A program made the position numbers and the translations under genes. A DNA stretch of 64,000 nt from Apirhabdus apintestini. Its GTDB lineage: Bacteria > Pseudomonadota > Gammaproteobacteria > Enterobacterales > Enterobacteriaceae. Shown here in pieces: positions 44,819 to 55,175 of the stretch (positions are counted from its first letter, which is position 1; the number at the start of each line of letters is the position of its first letter). The stretch is taken from the NCBI GenBank assembly GCA_033977085.1, contig CP138906.1, positions 4,154,001 to 4,218,000 on the forward strand, in the 5' to 3' direction. A model generated the notes under the pieces. The model did no database searches, was not told the DNA's origin, and worked only from the letters and a program-made list of their open reading frames with translations.

Positions 44819-45717
44819 ATGGATAAAATTCACGCAATGCGGCTTTTTGTTCGGGTCGCAGAAATGGCCAGTTTTACCCAGGCGGCACATACGTTGGGGC
44901 TACCTCGCGGCAGCGTATCACGCCAAATTCAGGCGCTGGAAAACACCGTGGGGACGCGGCTGCTGCATCGCACAACGCGGCGGGTTCAGCTCACGCAGGA
45001 TGGGATTGTTTACTATGAGCGCTGTCGCGATCTGCTGGCAAACCTTGAGGAGCTTGACGGATTATTTTCACGCAGCGCGGCAAATTTGAGCGGCCGCCTG
45101 CGCGTTGATATGCCGGTCGGGCTGGCGAAAAATGTCATCATCCCCGGCTGCCAGAATTTTTACAGCAGCATCCCGGTATAGAGCTGGAACTGAGCAGTAG
45201 CGATCGGTTGGTTGACGTAATTCAGGAGGGTTTCGACTGTGTGATACGCGTCGGTCAGCTTAAGGATTCCGGCCTGGTAGCCCGCAGGCTGGGCCAGTTA
45301 AGCATCATCAACTGCGCCAGCCCGGATTATCTCGCCCGCTTCGGTTATCCAGAAAGGCCCGATTGCCTGGCCTCGCACGCCGTGGTCCACTATGCAACAA
45401 TACTGGGCGCACGCCCGGCAGGTTTTGAAATCTGTGAAAATAGTGAAACACGCTGGGTACAGACCGGCGGTATGCTGACCGTGAACAGCACAGAGACCTA
45501 CTACGCCGCCTGTATCGCAGGGTTGGGCATCATCCAGGTTCCGCGCGTCGGGGTGCGCGATGCGTTACGCAATGGCACGCTGGTGGAGATTTTGCCCCAG
45601 TACCGCGCGGCACCGATGCCGGTTTCACTCATCTGGCCACACCGCCGAAGCCTGTCACGCCGCGTCCACGCGTTTATGGAGTGGTTGAATATCGTACTGC
45701 AAGGCTATGTGGATTAG
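44819..45717 (+). CDS. yhjC: LysR-family regulator YhjC (RcdB), frameshifted as read
   Basis: About 299 aa. LysR helix-turn-helix at the start (MRLFVRVAEMASFTQAAHTLGLPRGSVSRQIQALE), followed by LLHRTTRRVQLTQDG. The effector domain contains GFDCVIRVGQL, INCASPDYLARFGYP, GGMLTVNSTETY and GLGIIQVPR, which match E. coli YhjC well. One G missing in GGG near 45172 ends the first frame at SSIPV; repair gives IPGIELELSSSDRLVDVIQEG. It precedes yhjD as in E. coli. Confidence 0.9.
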
Positions 45718-45776
45718 CATCGCAGCCATATTTTTCCTATGATCAGACTGACATTGTCTAAAGGATTACGGAGCTA

Positions 45777-46807
45777 ATGGGTAACTCTGAGCATACAAAA
45801 CGCCCCACGCGGGATCTCGATTATACGCCGGTTGTGCCGTTGAACGCACAGGAAGAGGCCAATGCTACGCCCGAAGTCCAGGTGCTTAATGGCACGCTGG
45901 AAAACGTGAATAACACGGTAAAACGCATTGAGCGCAATCCTATTGTGGCGCATATGCTGCGCGCCGCCGAACGTTTTAACGACAGAATGGGCAATCAGTT
46001 TGGCGCAGCAATTACCTATTTTTCTTTTTTATCACTGATCCCCATGCTGATGGTGAGCTTTGCCGCAGGCGGTTATATCCTGGCTGCGCATCCCACCCTG
46101 CTAAAAGATATTTTCGAGAAAATTCTGGCGAACGTGAGCGATCCGACGCTTGCGCAAACGCTCAAAAGTACGATCAATACTGCGGTTCAACAGCGTACTA
46201 CCGTGGGGCTGGTCGGTCTGCTTATTGCGCTTTATTCCGGGGTTAACTGGATGGGGAACCTGCGAGAAGCGGTACGCGCGCAGTCGCGCGACGTCTGGGA
46301 GCGCACGCCGCAGGATAAAGAGAAATTCTGGCTGAAATACCTGCGCGATTTGATATCGCTCATTGGCCTGCTGATTGCGCTTATCGTCACGCTGTCGATT
46401 ACTTCCGCCGCCGGCTCCGCGCAGGAGACCATTATCAACCTGCTGCACCTTGGCGCCATTGAATGGCTGAAACCCGCCTGGCAGCTTATCGGGCTGGCCA
46501 TCTCGATTTTTGCCAACTATCTATTATTTTTCTGGATATTCTGGCGTCTTCCGCGTCACCGGCCGCGTAAAAAGCGCTGGCGCGCGGCACGCTGCTGGCC
46601 GCGATTGGCTTTGAGATTATTAAAATTATTATGACCTGGACGCTCCCGTCGCTGGTAAAATCCCCTTCGGGTGCGGCGTTTGGTTCTGTTCTCGGGCTGA
46701 TGGCGTTTTTCTATTTCTTTGCGCGCCTGACGCTATTCTGCGCCGCGTGGATAGCCACCGCTGAATATAAAGACGATAAACCTATTCCGGGGCGTCGCCC
46801 TCACTAA
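45777..46807 (+). CDS. yhjD: Inner-membrane protein YhjD (YihY/BrkB family), frameshifted as read
   Basis: About 343 aa with six membrane segments. Conserved blocks are RFNDRMGNQFGAAITYFSFLSLIPMLMV, VGLVGLLIALYSGVNWMGNLREA, and GAAFGSVLGLMAFFYFFARLTLFCAAWIATAEYKDD. Suppressor mutations in E. coli yhjD allow growth without Kdo; a role in lipid or LPS precursor transport has been proposed. One A missing near 46575 (CGTAAAAAGCG) breaks the frame; repair gives RPRKKALARGTLLAAIGFEII. Confidence 0.9.
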
Positions 46808-46811
46808 ACCT

Positions 46812-46835
46812 CAGGCGCCGGCCGGCCCGGCGCTC
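46812..46835. terminator. GC-rich hairpin after yhjD
   Basis: GCGCCGG … CCGGCGC inverted repeat within AGGCGCCGGCCGGCCCGGCG, a few bases after the yhjD stop, followed by a weak T/C tract. The rest of the gap to yhjE (to 47065) has no gene. Confidence 0.45.
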
Positions 46836-47065
46836 CTTTCCAGCACACAACGCCATGCATTAACTTTTATTTAACCTATTTCTGGTTTAATTATCTGTCT
46901 GGTGAAGAATCTCTGGGTTTATATGCACGCCAATCCCAACGCATAACTATTATTCGCTTTTTGCCGATTTCTTGCACAAAACCCTCGCTGGCAGTGCGTT
47001 GAAATGGCGCTTTTGCTGTGCGTAATATGGACTTTCGTTCCGCAAAAATAAAAAGAATGGTTTAT

Positions 47066-48389
47066 ATGCAAGCATCTATCGCCACGGCCCCCAACCCTGC
47101 GTCCACCGCGCCGGTGAATTCACGCGGGAAGGTGGTCATCGCCTCGTTAATCGGCACCGCTATCGAATTCTTTGACTTCTATATTTACGCTACTGCCGCC
47201 GTCATCGTCTTTCCACATATTTTCTTCCCGCAGGGCGATGCCGCCGCCGCGACGCTGCAGTCGCTGGCAACCTTTGCCATCGCGTTTGTCGCCCGCCCTA
47301 TCGGCTCCGCGCTATTCGGTCACTTCGGTGACCGAGTTGGACGCAAAGCGACGCTGGTTGCCTCCCTGTTGACGATGGGGCTTTCTACCGTCGTTATTGG
47401 CCTGCTACCGGGCTATCAAAGTATTGGGATTATGGCACCCGCGCTGCTGGCGCTGGCGCGCTTCGGGCAAGGGCTTGGGCTGGGCGGCGAATGGGGAGGC
47501 GCGGCGCTGCTGGCGACGGAAAACGCGCCGGCGCATAAGCGAGCGCTGTACGGTTCCTTCCCTCGGCTCCGGCGCACCTATTGGCTTTTTCTTTGCTAAC
47601 GCAACCTTTCTACTGCTGTCCTGGCTACTAACGGACCAGCAATTTATGGACTGGGGCTGGCGCATTCCGTTTATTTTTTCTGCGGTGCTGGTGTTGATTG
47701 GGCTGTATGTTCGCGTCTCGCTACACGAATCGCCGGTATTCGCTAAAGCCGCGCAGGAAGGGAAACGGGTTAAGATTCCGCTCGGTACTTTATTGACAAA
47801 ACACCTGCGGGCCACGCTGCTGGGCACATTTATTATGCTCGCCACTTACACACTGTTTTACATTACTACCGTCTATTCGATGAGCTATAGCACTTCACTG
47901 CCGCCTGCCGGGCTGGGGCTGCCGCGCAATAGCGTGCTGTGGATGCTGATGATCGCCGTTATCGGTTTTGGCGTGATGGTGCCGGTGGCCGGAATGCTGG
48001 CCGACCGCGTTGGTCGGCGTAGCAGTATGATAGCCATTACTCTGCTGATTCTGGCTTTTGCCACATTCCTGTTCGAGCCACTGCTCGGTTCGGGCAGCAT
48101 CTCCGGGATGTTAGCGTTTTTGCTTATCGGGCTGAGCCTGATGGGGCTGACCTTCGGCCCGATGGGCGCGCTGCTTCCGGAGCTATTTCCGACGGAGGTG
48201 CGCTATACCGGCGCTTCATTCTCTTATAATTTGGCATCGATTCTCGGCGCATCTGTCGCACCGTGGATAGCCGCGTGGCTGCAGACGCATTACGGTTTGT
48301 TCTGGGTGGGCATCTATTTGGCCGCAATGGCCACGCTAACTCTGATAGCCCTGCTATGCACGCGTGAAACGCGCCATCAGTCACTGTAA
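47066..48389 (+). CDS. yhjE: MFS transporter YhjE (MHS family), frameshifted as read
   Basis: About 440 aa, 12 membrane segments. Motifs are GTAIEFFDFYIYATAAVIVFPHIF, RPIGSALFGHFGDRVGRKATLV, LARFGQGLGLGGEWGGAALL and LPELFPTEVRYTGASFSYNLASI. It is a paralogue of the transporter at 37839. The substrate is not established for E. coli YhjE. One extra C near 47563 (TTCCCTC for TTCCTC) breaks the frame; repair gives YGSFLGSGAPIGFFFAN. I start at ATG 47066 (MQASIATAPNP), matching E. coli. Confidence 0.9.
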
Positions 48390-48547
48390 TACACTATTTC
48401 CGCCCCTGTATCCGCCCCATTCGGCCAGATAAGCGGCTAAGTTTAGGCGGTTGCTGCCCGACGCAGACGCGCCAATAAAAGCGTGACAGCAACGGGGGCA
48501 ACAAAAACAGGAACATTAAATCACTTTCCTCAGGAGGTGGTTTAGGA

Positions 48548-48670
48548 ATGACAATGAAGAGGCGAAACGCCCGCCCTGAGAGGGCGAGCGTATTCTATAC
48601 CACGCTTAATGTTTCATTTGAGACAGGATATTCCGGCACTGGTTGCTATCCCCCTCAGAGGGGGAGATGA
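48548..48670 (+). CDS. Possible 40-aa small protein, overlapping the end of yhjG
   Basis: ATG at 48548 follows a strong ribosome site (CAGGAGGTG, 13 bases upstream of the ATG). The frame reads MTMKRRNARPERASVFYTTLNV, then a Gly/Pro/Arg-rich tail, to TGA at 48670. It is convergent with and overlaps the last 65 bases of yhjG, and its early codons contain the CGCCCT-GAG-AGGGCG hairpin (48572-48586) that probably terminates yhjG. Low confidence; codons after 48606 may be just yhjG antisense. Confidence 0.25.
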   Translation: MTMKRRNARPERASVFYTTLNVSFETGYSGTGCYPPQRGR

Positions 48671-50644
48671 GCGCCAGCAGTGCGGCGGCAGGTGTTACCA
48701 GCGCGCCGAGCGCGGCAGCCACGGCGCCGCGAGCGATAAGCGGGCCAGGCTTAACGCCCGCGCTGGGATTTTTAAAGGTGCCACGCACATACAGCGGCGA
48801 ACGCAGCGTGATAATACGCAGCCCTTTACTCTCTGGATCGATGGTTAAATCCAGTTGCTCACTGCCAAAATTTGCGTTTCCGGTCACATTAATCAGCGCA
48901 TTCTCGGTATCAAAGGCGAAAATCTGCGGCCGGGCCAACCCGTTGCGCATATCGATATTTACCCCGGCGCAGTTCACCTGAACCTCATCATCACCAAAAA
49001 TTTGGCCAACGATGTAATTACCGACATTTAGCCCCAAAATTTCCATCAGATTGCGGCTGATTAAACCGTTATTCATCAGTAATTTCAGATTGCCGTCACT
49101 GGAGCCCAGCAGCGCCGCCACTGAATTACCGGTGCCGCGTATATCCGCATCGCCGTTCAGTTCCCCCAGCGTTTTTTGCATTGATTGCACATTGGGCATG
49201 AGCCGCTTTAACTGCAAACGCCGGGCGTTAAGCTCAACGCGCCCCTGCATCGGCTTTTTATCCCCTTCCAGCCGTACATGAGCATCGATGCTGCCGCCTG
49301 CCAGCCCAAAACGCAGCGGCGTCAGGCGCAAATCGCCCTTGTTCAGAATAAGGTGGGTATCGAGATCGCTAATTGGCAGGGAACTACCATGCTCAATGCG
49401 ACGGCCTTTAAAACGCACATCGGCATCCATCACATCCCACTTATCCGTCTCAAAGCGATCGTAAGGCAGTACTTTACCCAGCGGCTGAGAGGTATTGGTG
49501 CGCTGGCTTTTTTGCTCTGGTTGCCCTTGCCAGAATCGACGCCAATCAACGGCCCGAGATCCGCCAGCCGTAACTGCCGGGACAGCAACTCGCCCTGCAG
49601 CATGGGGCGGGGCTTCGTCTGGCTATATTTCAGCGATCCGTGAATATCGCTGTCGCCAATCCGCCCGTTAAAATCTCGATACCGGAACACGTTGCCTTTG
49701 TTTTCATCTAACCGCGCCGTGAGATGGCCATCGGTTTCAAACGGCGGCGTATCCGGCAATAAAACGCCGGTGAGATCGTAAAGATCGCCCAGCGAATCGC
49801 CAGAAAAACGCAGTCGGAGATCGGCGCCCCCGAGCGTCAAGGGATGAATTATCGTTCCATTAAACGCGACGCGCGTTGCGCCTGAGCGTACATCAGCCTG
49901 TACGGGAAAAGGCGTGTCGTCGCTGCGCAGCGCCAACATACCGCCGATTTTTCCGCTACCGGAAATCGGTTCGCCTTTATAGCGGCCTTTTACCTTTAAC
50001 CCGAATACATAGTCGCCGACTTTCTGGCCTTTTTTGCATTAGTGCCGGTTAGCTGGCTAAAAGGCAGCGGTTTACCGAGGGGTCGACCAGGATCTCCATT
50101 ACCGCCCGGCTTACCCGATCGTCGATAGCGATACGCCCGCGATCGAACAGGACTTTATCCAGCCGGAATGACCATGCGGAAGGCTCACTTTCTTTTGTTT
50201 TATCACCATCGCCTATCTTGAAGGTCCAGTTATCTTTATGCTCCGCCAGCCGGGTCAGATGAATATCCGGACGCTCCAGTTTTATCCAGGGAAGCCAAAC
50301 GGTTTTACCCAGCAGCGCGGGCGGCGAGAGGGTCGCCTCTACGCGCGGTAAATGCACCATATTGTCGCCGGGGATATTCGGCGGGTTGCCCAGCACAATA
50401 TCCTGAGCCGTAACGTGCGGCCAGGGAACCCAGCGTCGCCAGCCGGTTTCCTGCGGGTTGCGCGCCAGGCCACGCGCAAATCACCGCGAATAGCAAACGG
50501 CCTGTGCAGCTCCGTGGACACTTTTTCATTGATGGTCGGCTTGAGACGGTTCCAGTCAAACGTGGCGACAAATATCACCACGCCGACAATAAGAAGCGCT
50601 ACAACCCCGAAAGTAATACCGATAGCTTTACCCGTTCTCGTCAT
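48606..50644 (-). CDS. yhjG: AsmA-family protein YhjG, frameshifted as read
   Basis: About 680 aa, AsmA/TamB-like. An N-terminal membrane anchor (AIGITFGVVALLIVGVVIFVA) is followed by FDWNRLKPTINEKVSTELHRPFAIRGDL, the AsmA signature. The long beta-rich periplasmic domain and the C-terminus (FDTENALINVTGNANFGSEQLDL, RSPLYVRGTFKNP) follow. Such proteins are implicated in phospholipid transport to the outer membrane. Breaks, each one base short: C near 50463, C near 50087, A-run near 50037 and A-run near 49513 (repairs give RNPQETGW, DPLGKPLPF, KKGQKVGDYVFG and TNTSQPLGKVLPYDRF). Confidence 0.9.
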
Positions 50645-50889
50645 CTTCGCCCTGCTTCCTGTCGATGGCCTAAGCCATAAAGATAGCTGAGGACCGCATA
50701 AAACGGATCGCTTAACGCGCGATTGGCTTCTCGTGCGATACAAATACCGCCGCTTACCGGGCGAAAATATCGCTAGTTCGCACAGCAAAATCCATGCGAT
50801 CTTTATCAAAACGCCGTTTTAAAAATATTGACGCTGTACCCACAGCGCAAGACACTACCCGTACTTTCTGCCGAATTCGGATAGTCACT

Positions 50890-51822
50890 ATGCCCACGCC
50901 CAAAATCGCCGTCATTGGCGAATGTATGATCGAAATGTCAGAAAAAGCGTCGCACGTCAGCCGAGGGTTTGGCGGCGATACACTGAATACTGCCGTCTAC
51001 ATTGCTCGCCTGGTCGATGCGCAGGCGCTCGCGGTACATTACGTTACCGCGCTCGGAGAAGATAATTTCAGCCAGCAAATGCTGGAAGCCTGGCAGCAGG
51101 AAAAGGTACACACCGAGCTGGTGCAGCGTATGCCTGACCGGCTGCCAGGGCTGTATTATATTCAGACGGACGAGCGCGGAGAGCGATCGTTTCTTTACTG
51201 GCGCAGCGAAGCGGCGGCCCGCTACTGGCTAACGGGCGCTGAAGCCGCCGGGATAACCACGCAGCTGGAAGGTTTTGATTATCTTTATCTCAGCGGGATT
51301 AGTCTCGCTATTCTGCCGCCGGAGAGCCGGGAGCGGCTGTTTACGCTGCTGGAAGCCTGCCGCCGTCGCGGCGGCAAAATCATTTTTGATAATAATTACC
51401 GGCCTCGCTTGTGGAGCAATCGACAGGAAACTCAGCGGGTTTACCGGCGTATGCTGGCCTGCACGGATATCGCCTTTTTAACCCTGGACGATGAAGACGC
51501 GCTGTGGGGTCCCGGTTTGCCGGATGAGGTTATCGCACGGACTCACGCCGCCGGGGTGCAGGAAGTGATAATAAAACGCGGTGCGGAAAGCTGCCTGGTG
51601 GCACGGCAGGCAGAGCCACCGCTCACCGTTCCGGCAATTACGCTTCCTAAAGAGCGCGTGGTAGACACCACCGCCGCAGGCGATTCATTTAGCGCAGGCT
51701 ATCTCTCCGTGCGCCTGACCGGAGGAACACCGCAGGCCGCCGCAGAGTGTGGACACAGAACGGCCAGCGCTGTCATTCAGCACCGCGGCGCGATTATTCC
51801 CCGCGAACTGATGCCGAAATAG
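50890..51822 (+). CDS. kdgK: 2-keto-3-deoxygluconate kinase
   Basis: Intact, 310 aa. PfkB/ribokinase-family enzyme phosphorylating KDG in hexuronate catabolism. Signatures are GGDTLNTAVYIARL near the N-terminus and DTTAAGDSFSAGYLS, which carries the catalytic Asp and anion hole. I start at ATG 50890 (MPTPKIAVIGECMIEMS) since the upstream extension lacks homology. In E. coli pdeH lies between yhjG and kdgK; here it is absent. Confidence 0.95.
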   Translation: MPTPKIAVIGECMIEMSEKASHVSRGFGGDTLNTAVYIARLVDAQALAVHYVTALGEDNFSQQMLEAWQQEKVHTELVQRMPDRLPGLYYIQTDERGERSFLYWRSEAAARYWLTGAEAAGITTQLEGFDYLYLSGISLAILPPESRERLFTLLEACRRRGGKIIFDNNYRPRLWSNRQETQRVYRRMLACTDIAFLTLDDEDALWGPGLPDEVIARTHAAGVQEVIIKRGAESCLVARQAEPPLTVPAITLPKERVVDTTAAGDSFSAGYLSVRLTGGTPQAAAECGHRTASAVIQHRGAIIPRELMPK

Positions 51823-51902
51823 GCAAAAAGAGGTTCAAGAATAGGGCAGGTCTCTGGAAAACCCGCCCTGTTGATTGAGATACCGTAGTGAAAACACCAC
51901 TC

Positions 51903-52038
51903 GCGCTAGCGCCCGCTTTGCAGGAATGCATCCAGCAGGATTAGGGCCTCTGGCTAGGTATTTGCTCAGAGCAACAGGGCGCTCTGCTGGTCAGAATACC
52001 GGCTTGAAACCGGCTAAATGCGCTAGCGCCCGCTTTGC
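51903..52038 (+). repeat. Pair of 19-bp direct repeats between kdgK and yhjJ
   Basis: GCGCTAGCGCCCGCTTTGC occurs at 51903-51921 and again at 52020-52038 (117 bases apart). Between them are the inverted repeat ACCGGCTTGAAACCGGCT and other partly self-complementary sequence. The unit begins with the palindrome GCGCTAGCGC. There is no coding sequence in 51823-52090. It could be a decayed repetitive element or a structured 3' region. Confidence 0.55.
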
Positions 52039-52090
52039 GCCACTGCTATATGGCCGCGTCCGGCGCTGACCACACAGCAGAAAAGGGGGT

Positions 52091-53565
52091 TTAATGCGAC
52101 ACCGGCCCGCTAGCCTCGCCGCGCGTTTCCGGCTTATCTGCTACCGGAGACTGCGCCGGCGCCATAATTTTATTCCACGTATTTTGCAACTCACCCATCG
52201 CAAACTCTGGCTCTCCCTGAGGCTGTAACAAAATGAGCGCCATATCCTGAGCGAGTAGCTGATGTAAATCACTGTTGATGGCGTCCGGCGTAGCACCTTG
52301 CAAAAAGCGCTGGCGCAGCTGCTGATATTGCTCCGGCGCGATATCTACCACGTGATTTTGCAGCGCTCGCAGGCGCTGCCCCATTAATATGCCGGTATTG
52401 GTGCGGGCATAGGTGGCGAAAAGGGTTTCCAGTTCCTGTTTCTTCTGCGCGATCAGCGTATCCAGCTCCGCCTTCGGCAGCCCTTCTTCACGCAGCGCGC
52501 GCAGATTGTGCGCCACCAGCGCCAAATGGTTATTCAGCTTGCCGTTTGGCGTATCGAGGTTAATGCTGCACTGAGCGCGCTGGAACAGTACGTGGCAGTC
52601 AAAACTAAGCTGTAAATCGCGGATATTATTCTTTGCCAGACTTTGCTGAACGTGTAAGAACAGCGCTTCACGCGCTAAATCCGCCCGCCAGTATTGCAAT
52701 AACGTATTAGCGTTTCTGATAGGCTGCCACGCCTGATCCCACATAATGGTCAGCCTGTCTTCCTGCACGGCGCGCGTCATAATAGTCACAGGCTCACGTC
52801 GCAGCGGCGATACCGTCGGCACCGGCGCCGGCATCTGCCGTTTTCCGTCAAGCTCGCCAAACTGCTTTTCAATTTGCTCTATCATGCTGCGGGCATCAAC
52901 GTTACCCACCACTAATAGCGTCATCGCATCCGGGGTGTACCATTTTTGATACCAGTTTTTCAGGCTTTCCGCCTCAACCGGCTGCTGTACATCCGCTGAG
53001 GGATCGTGCCCCAGCAGCGTCGACCCTTTAAGCCGATATCGCCACCAGCCGTCGCGCGGATTATCCGGCCACGTGGTTATCGCATTCCGCTGCGCCAGCG
53101 CGCTGTCGACATTTTTCTGTGAAATATCCAGCTTGCCAGCGGTATTCGCCAGCCAGCCTAGCGCCTCTTTGAGTAGGTCATTGCGATTGTTCGGCAGACT
53201 TAACGCGTACTGCGTCACGTTATAGGTTACCGTCGCGGGCGATTGCGGATAACCGGGGTCCGTGGCCTGCTGCCAAAGGTTAACGGTATCCGTATCAGGG
53301 TTTTGCGTTAAAGCGAAATGAGGAATGAAACGGCTGTAGCCCGCTTGCTGCGCGCTCTCTTCCAGCGAACCGGTGTTAACCACCAGCCGGACTTCGATGC
53401 GGTCGTTAGGGCGATGCGGCGTAGAGAGCATCTGCCAGCGTAACCCATTATCTAGCGTACCCTGCTGCCAGGCGGGATCGGGTTTTAACGCTTCAGCCTG
53501 TGTCTGAGCTTGCGAAGGCCGCCAGAAAAATCCCCCGCCAAAAGCGCCAATGTTTTGCCCTGCAT
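52091..53565 (-). CDS. yhjJ: M16-like peptidase homologue YhjJ, frameshifted at the start
   Basis: Periplasmic protein of about 492 aa related to M16 zinc proteases (pitrilysin family). Start ATG at 53565 (MQGKTLALLAGGFFW) gives a signal-like N-terminus; one G missing from the G-run near 53535 breaks it. Family blocks are PDPAWQQGTLDNGLRWQML, IEVRLVVNTGSLEE, RYRLKGSTLLGHDPS and WYTPDAMTLLVVGNVD. The catalytic HxxEH expected after NTGSLEE is replaced (YSRFIPHFALTQ), as in E. coli YhjJ, so it is probably not an active zinc protease. Confidence 0.88.
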
Positions 53566-53737
53566 GTCTACCCCTGATCAACATTCCTGGTAATAAAGAA
53601 AAGCGCGGCGCGCCCCCGCTGCAATGCTTTCCTTTGGACCACCGGTTACTAAAAACATCGCATCATAATGCGAAATAAAAACCAATTATGCGCAGGTGCC
53701 CACGGCCGAGGCAAGCGACCGTGGGAAAATGAGGGAA

Positions 53738-55023
53738 TCAGGAAGGTATTTCACCGGCTTTTACATCACCAGGATTATTATTTAAGGCTGCTTTCAGCTG
53801 CGTTTCATCCAATTCCTTAACCCACTTCGCGACAAAAATAGTGGCTACCCCGTTACCTACCAGGTTAGTCAAGGCGCGCGCTTCAGACATAAACCGATCG
53901 ATGCCTAAAATGAGCGCCAGCCCCGCCACGGGAGGTGGCCTACCGCCGATAGCGTCGCCGCCAATACGATAAAACCACTGCCCGTCACGCCTGCCGCGCC
54001 TTTAGACGATAGCAACAGCACCACCAGCAATGTTATCTGATGCACAATATCCATATGACTATTTGTCGCCTGCGCAATAAAAACGGCAGCCATGGTCAGA
54101 TAAATAGAGGTGCCATCAAGGTTAAATGAGTATCCCGTAGGAATCACCAGACCCACAACGGATTTTCGACAGCCCAGCCTTTCCATTTTATCAAGCATAC
54201 GCGGTAACACTGACTCTGAAGATGAGGTGCCGAGAACAATCAGCAGTTCTTCTTTGATATAGCGAATAAATTTAAAGATATTGAAACCCGTTGCGCGTGC
54301 GATAGCGCCCAATACCACCACCACGAATAAAACACAGGTCAAATAAAAGCAGAGTATTAGCTGCCCAAGCTGCACCAGCGAGCCAACGCCGTACTTGCCG
54401 ATAGTAAACGCCATGGCACCAAAGGCACCCAGCGGAGCCAGGCGCATAATCATATTGATGATGCCAAAAATAACTGTTGAGAAGCTCTCAATAACATTAA
54501 AAATCAGCAGGCCTTTATCGCCCAGCCGGTGCAGCGCGAACCCAAACAGCACCGCAAATAACAGAACCTGTAAAATATTGCCGCTGGCGAAGGCACCAAT
54601 CACGCTAGCCGGGATCGCATCCAGCAGAAAAGCGACCACGCCCTGTTGCTGCGCCTGCTGAGCGTAAGCCGCGACCGCACTCGCATCCAGCGCCGCAGGG
54701 TCAACGTTCATTCCCGCTCCGGGCTGGACCACATTGACAATAATCAGGCCAATAATTAACGCAATCGTGCTAACGATTTCAAAATAGAGCAGCGCAACCG
54801 CGCCGGTCCTTCCCACGGCTTTCATACTCTCCATGCCGGCTATGCCGGTAACAACGGTACAAAAAATAACCGGTGCAATAATCATTTTGATGAGTTTGAC
54901 GAAGCCATCGCCAAGGGGCTTCATTTGAGCGCCCAGATCCGGCCAAAAATGGCCCAGCGCGACGCCGAGGGCGATTGCCACCAGCACCTGAAAATAGAGG
55001 CTTTTGTAGAGGGCTGTTTTCAT
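53738..55023 (-). CDS. dctA: C4-dicarboxylate transporter DctA, frameshifted as read
   Basis: Inner-membrane Na+/H+-dicarboxylate symporter (DAACS/glutamate transporter fold), about 427 aa. N-terminal MKTALYKSLYFQVLVAIALGV, KPLGDGFVKLIKMIIAPVIFCTVV, the re-entrant SSSE-type loop LGTSSSESVLPRML, and substrate-binding GYSFNLDGTSIYLTMAAVFIAQAT. One G missing near 53932 (CCCGTGG for CCCGGTGG) breaks the frame; repair gives [31 protein letters not shown]. Start ATG at 55023 as in E. coli. Confidence 0.94.
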
Positions 55024-55175
55024 AGGGTGTCCTTTGGCTAAGTGAGCTAAGGCGTACATATCGCCGCGCGGCGCTCAAAATAACACCCTCAAATCCTGAC
55101 ACCTATGATTATGCTGCGAAAATGAAACGGGAAGGTTAATAAATTAGAACTGAAACGCTTCGTATACCGTTTATT

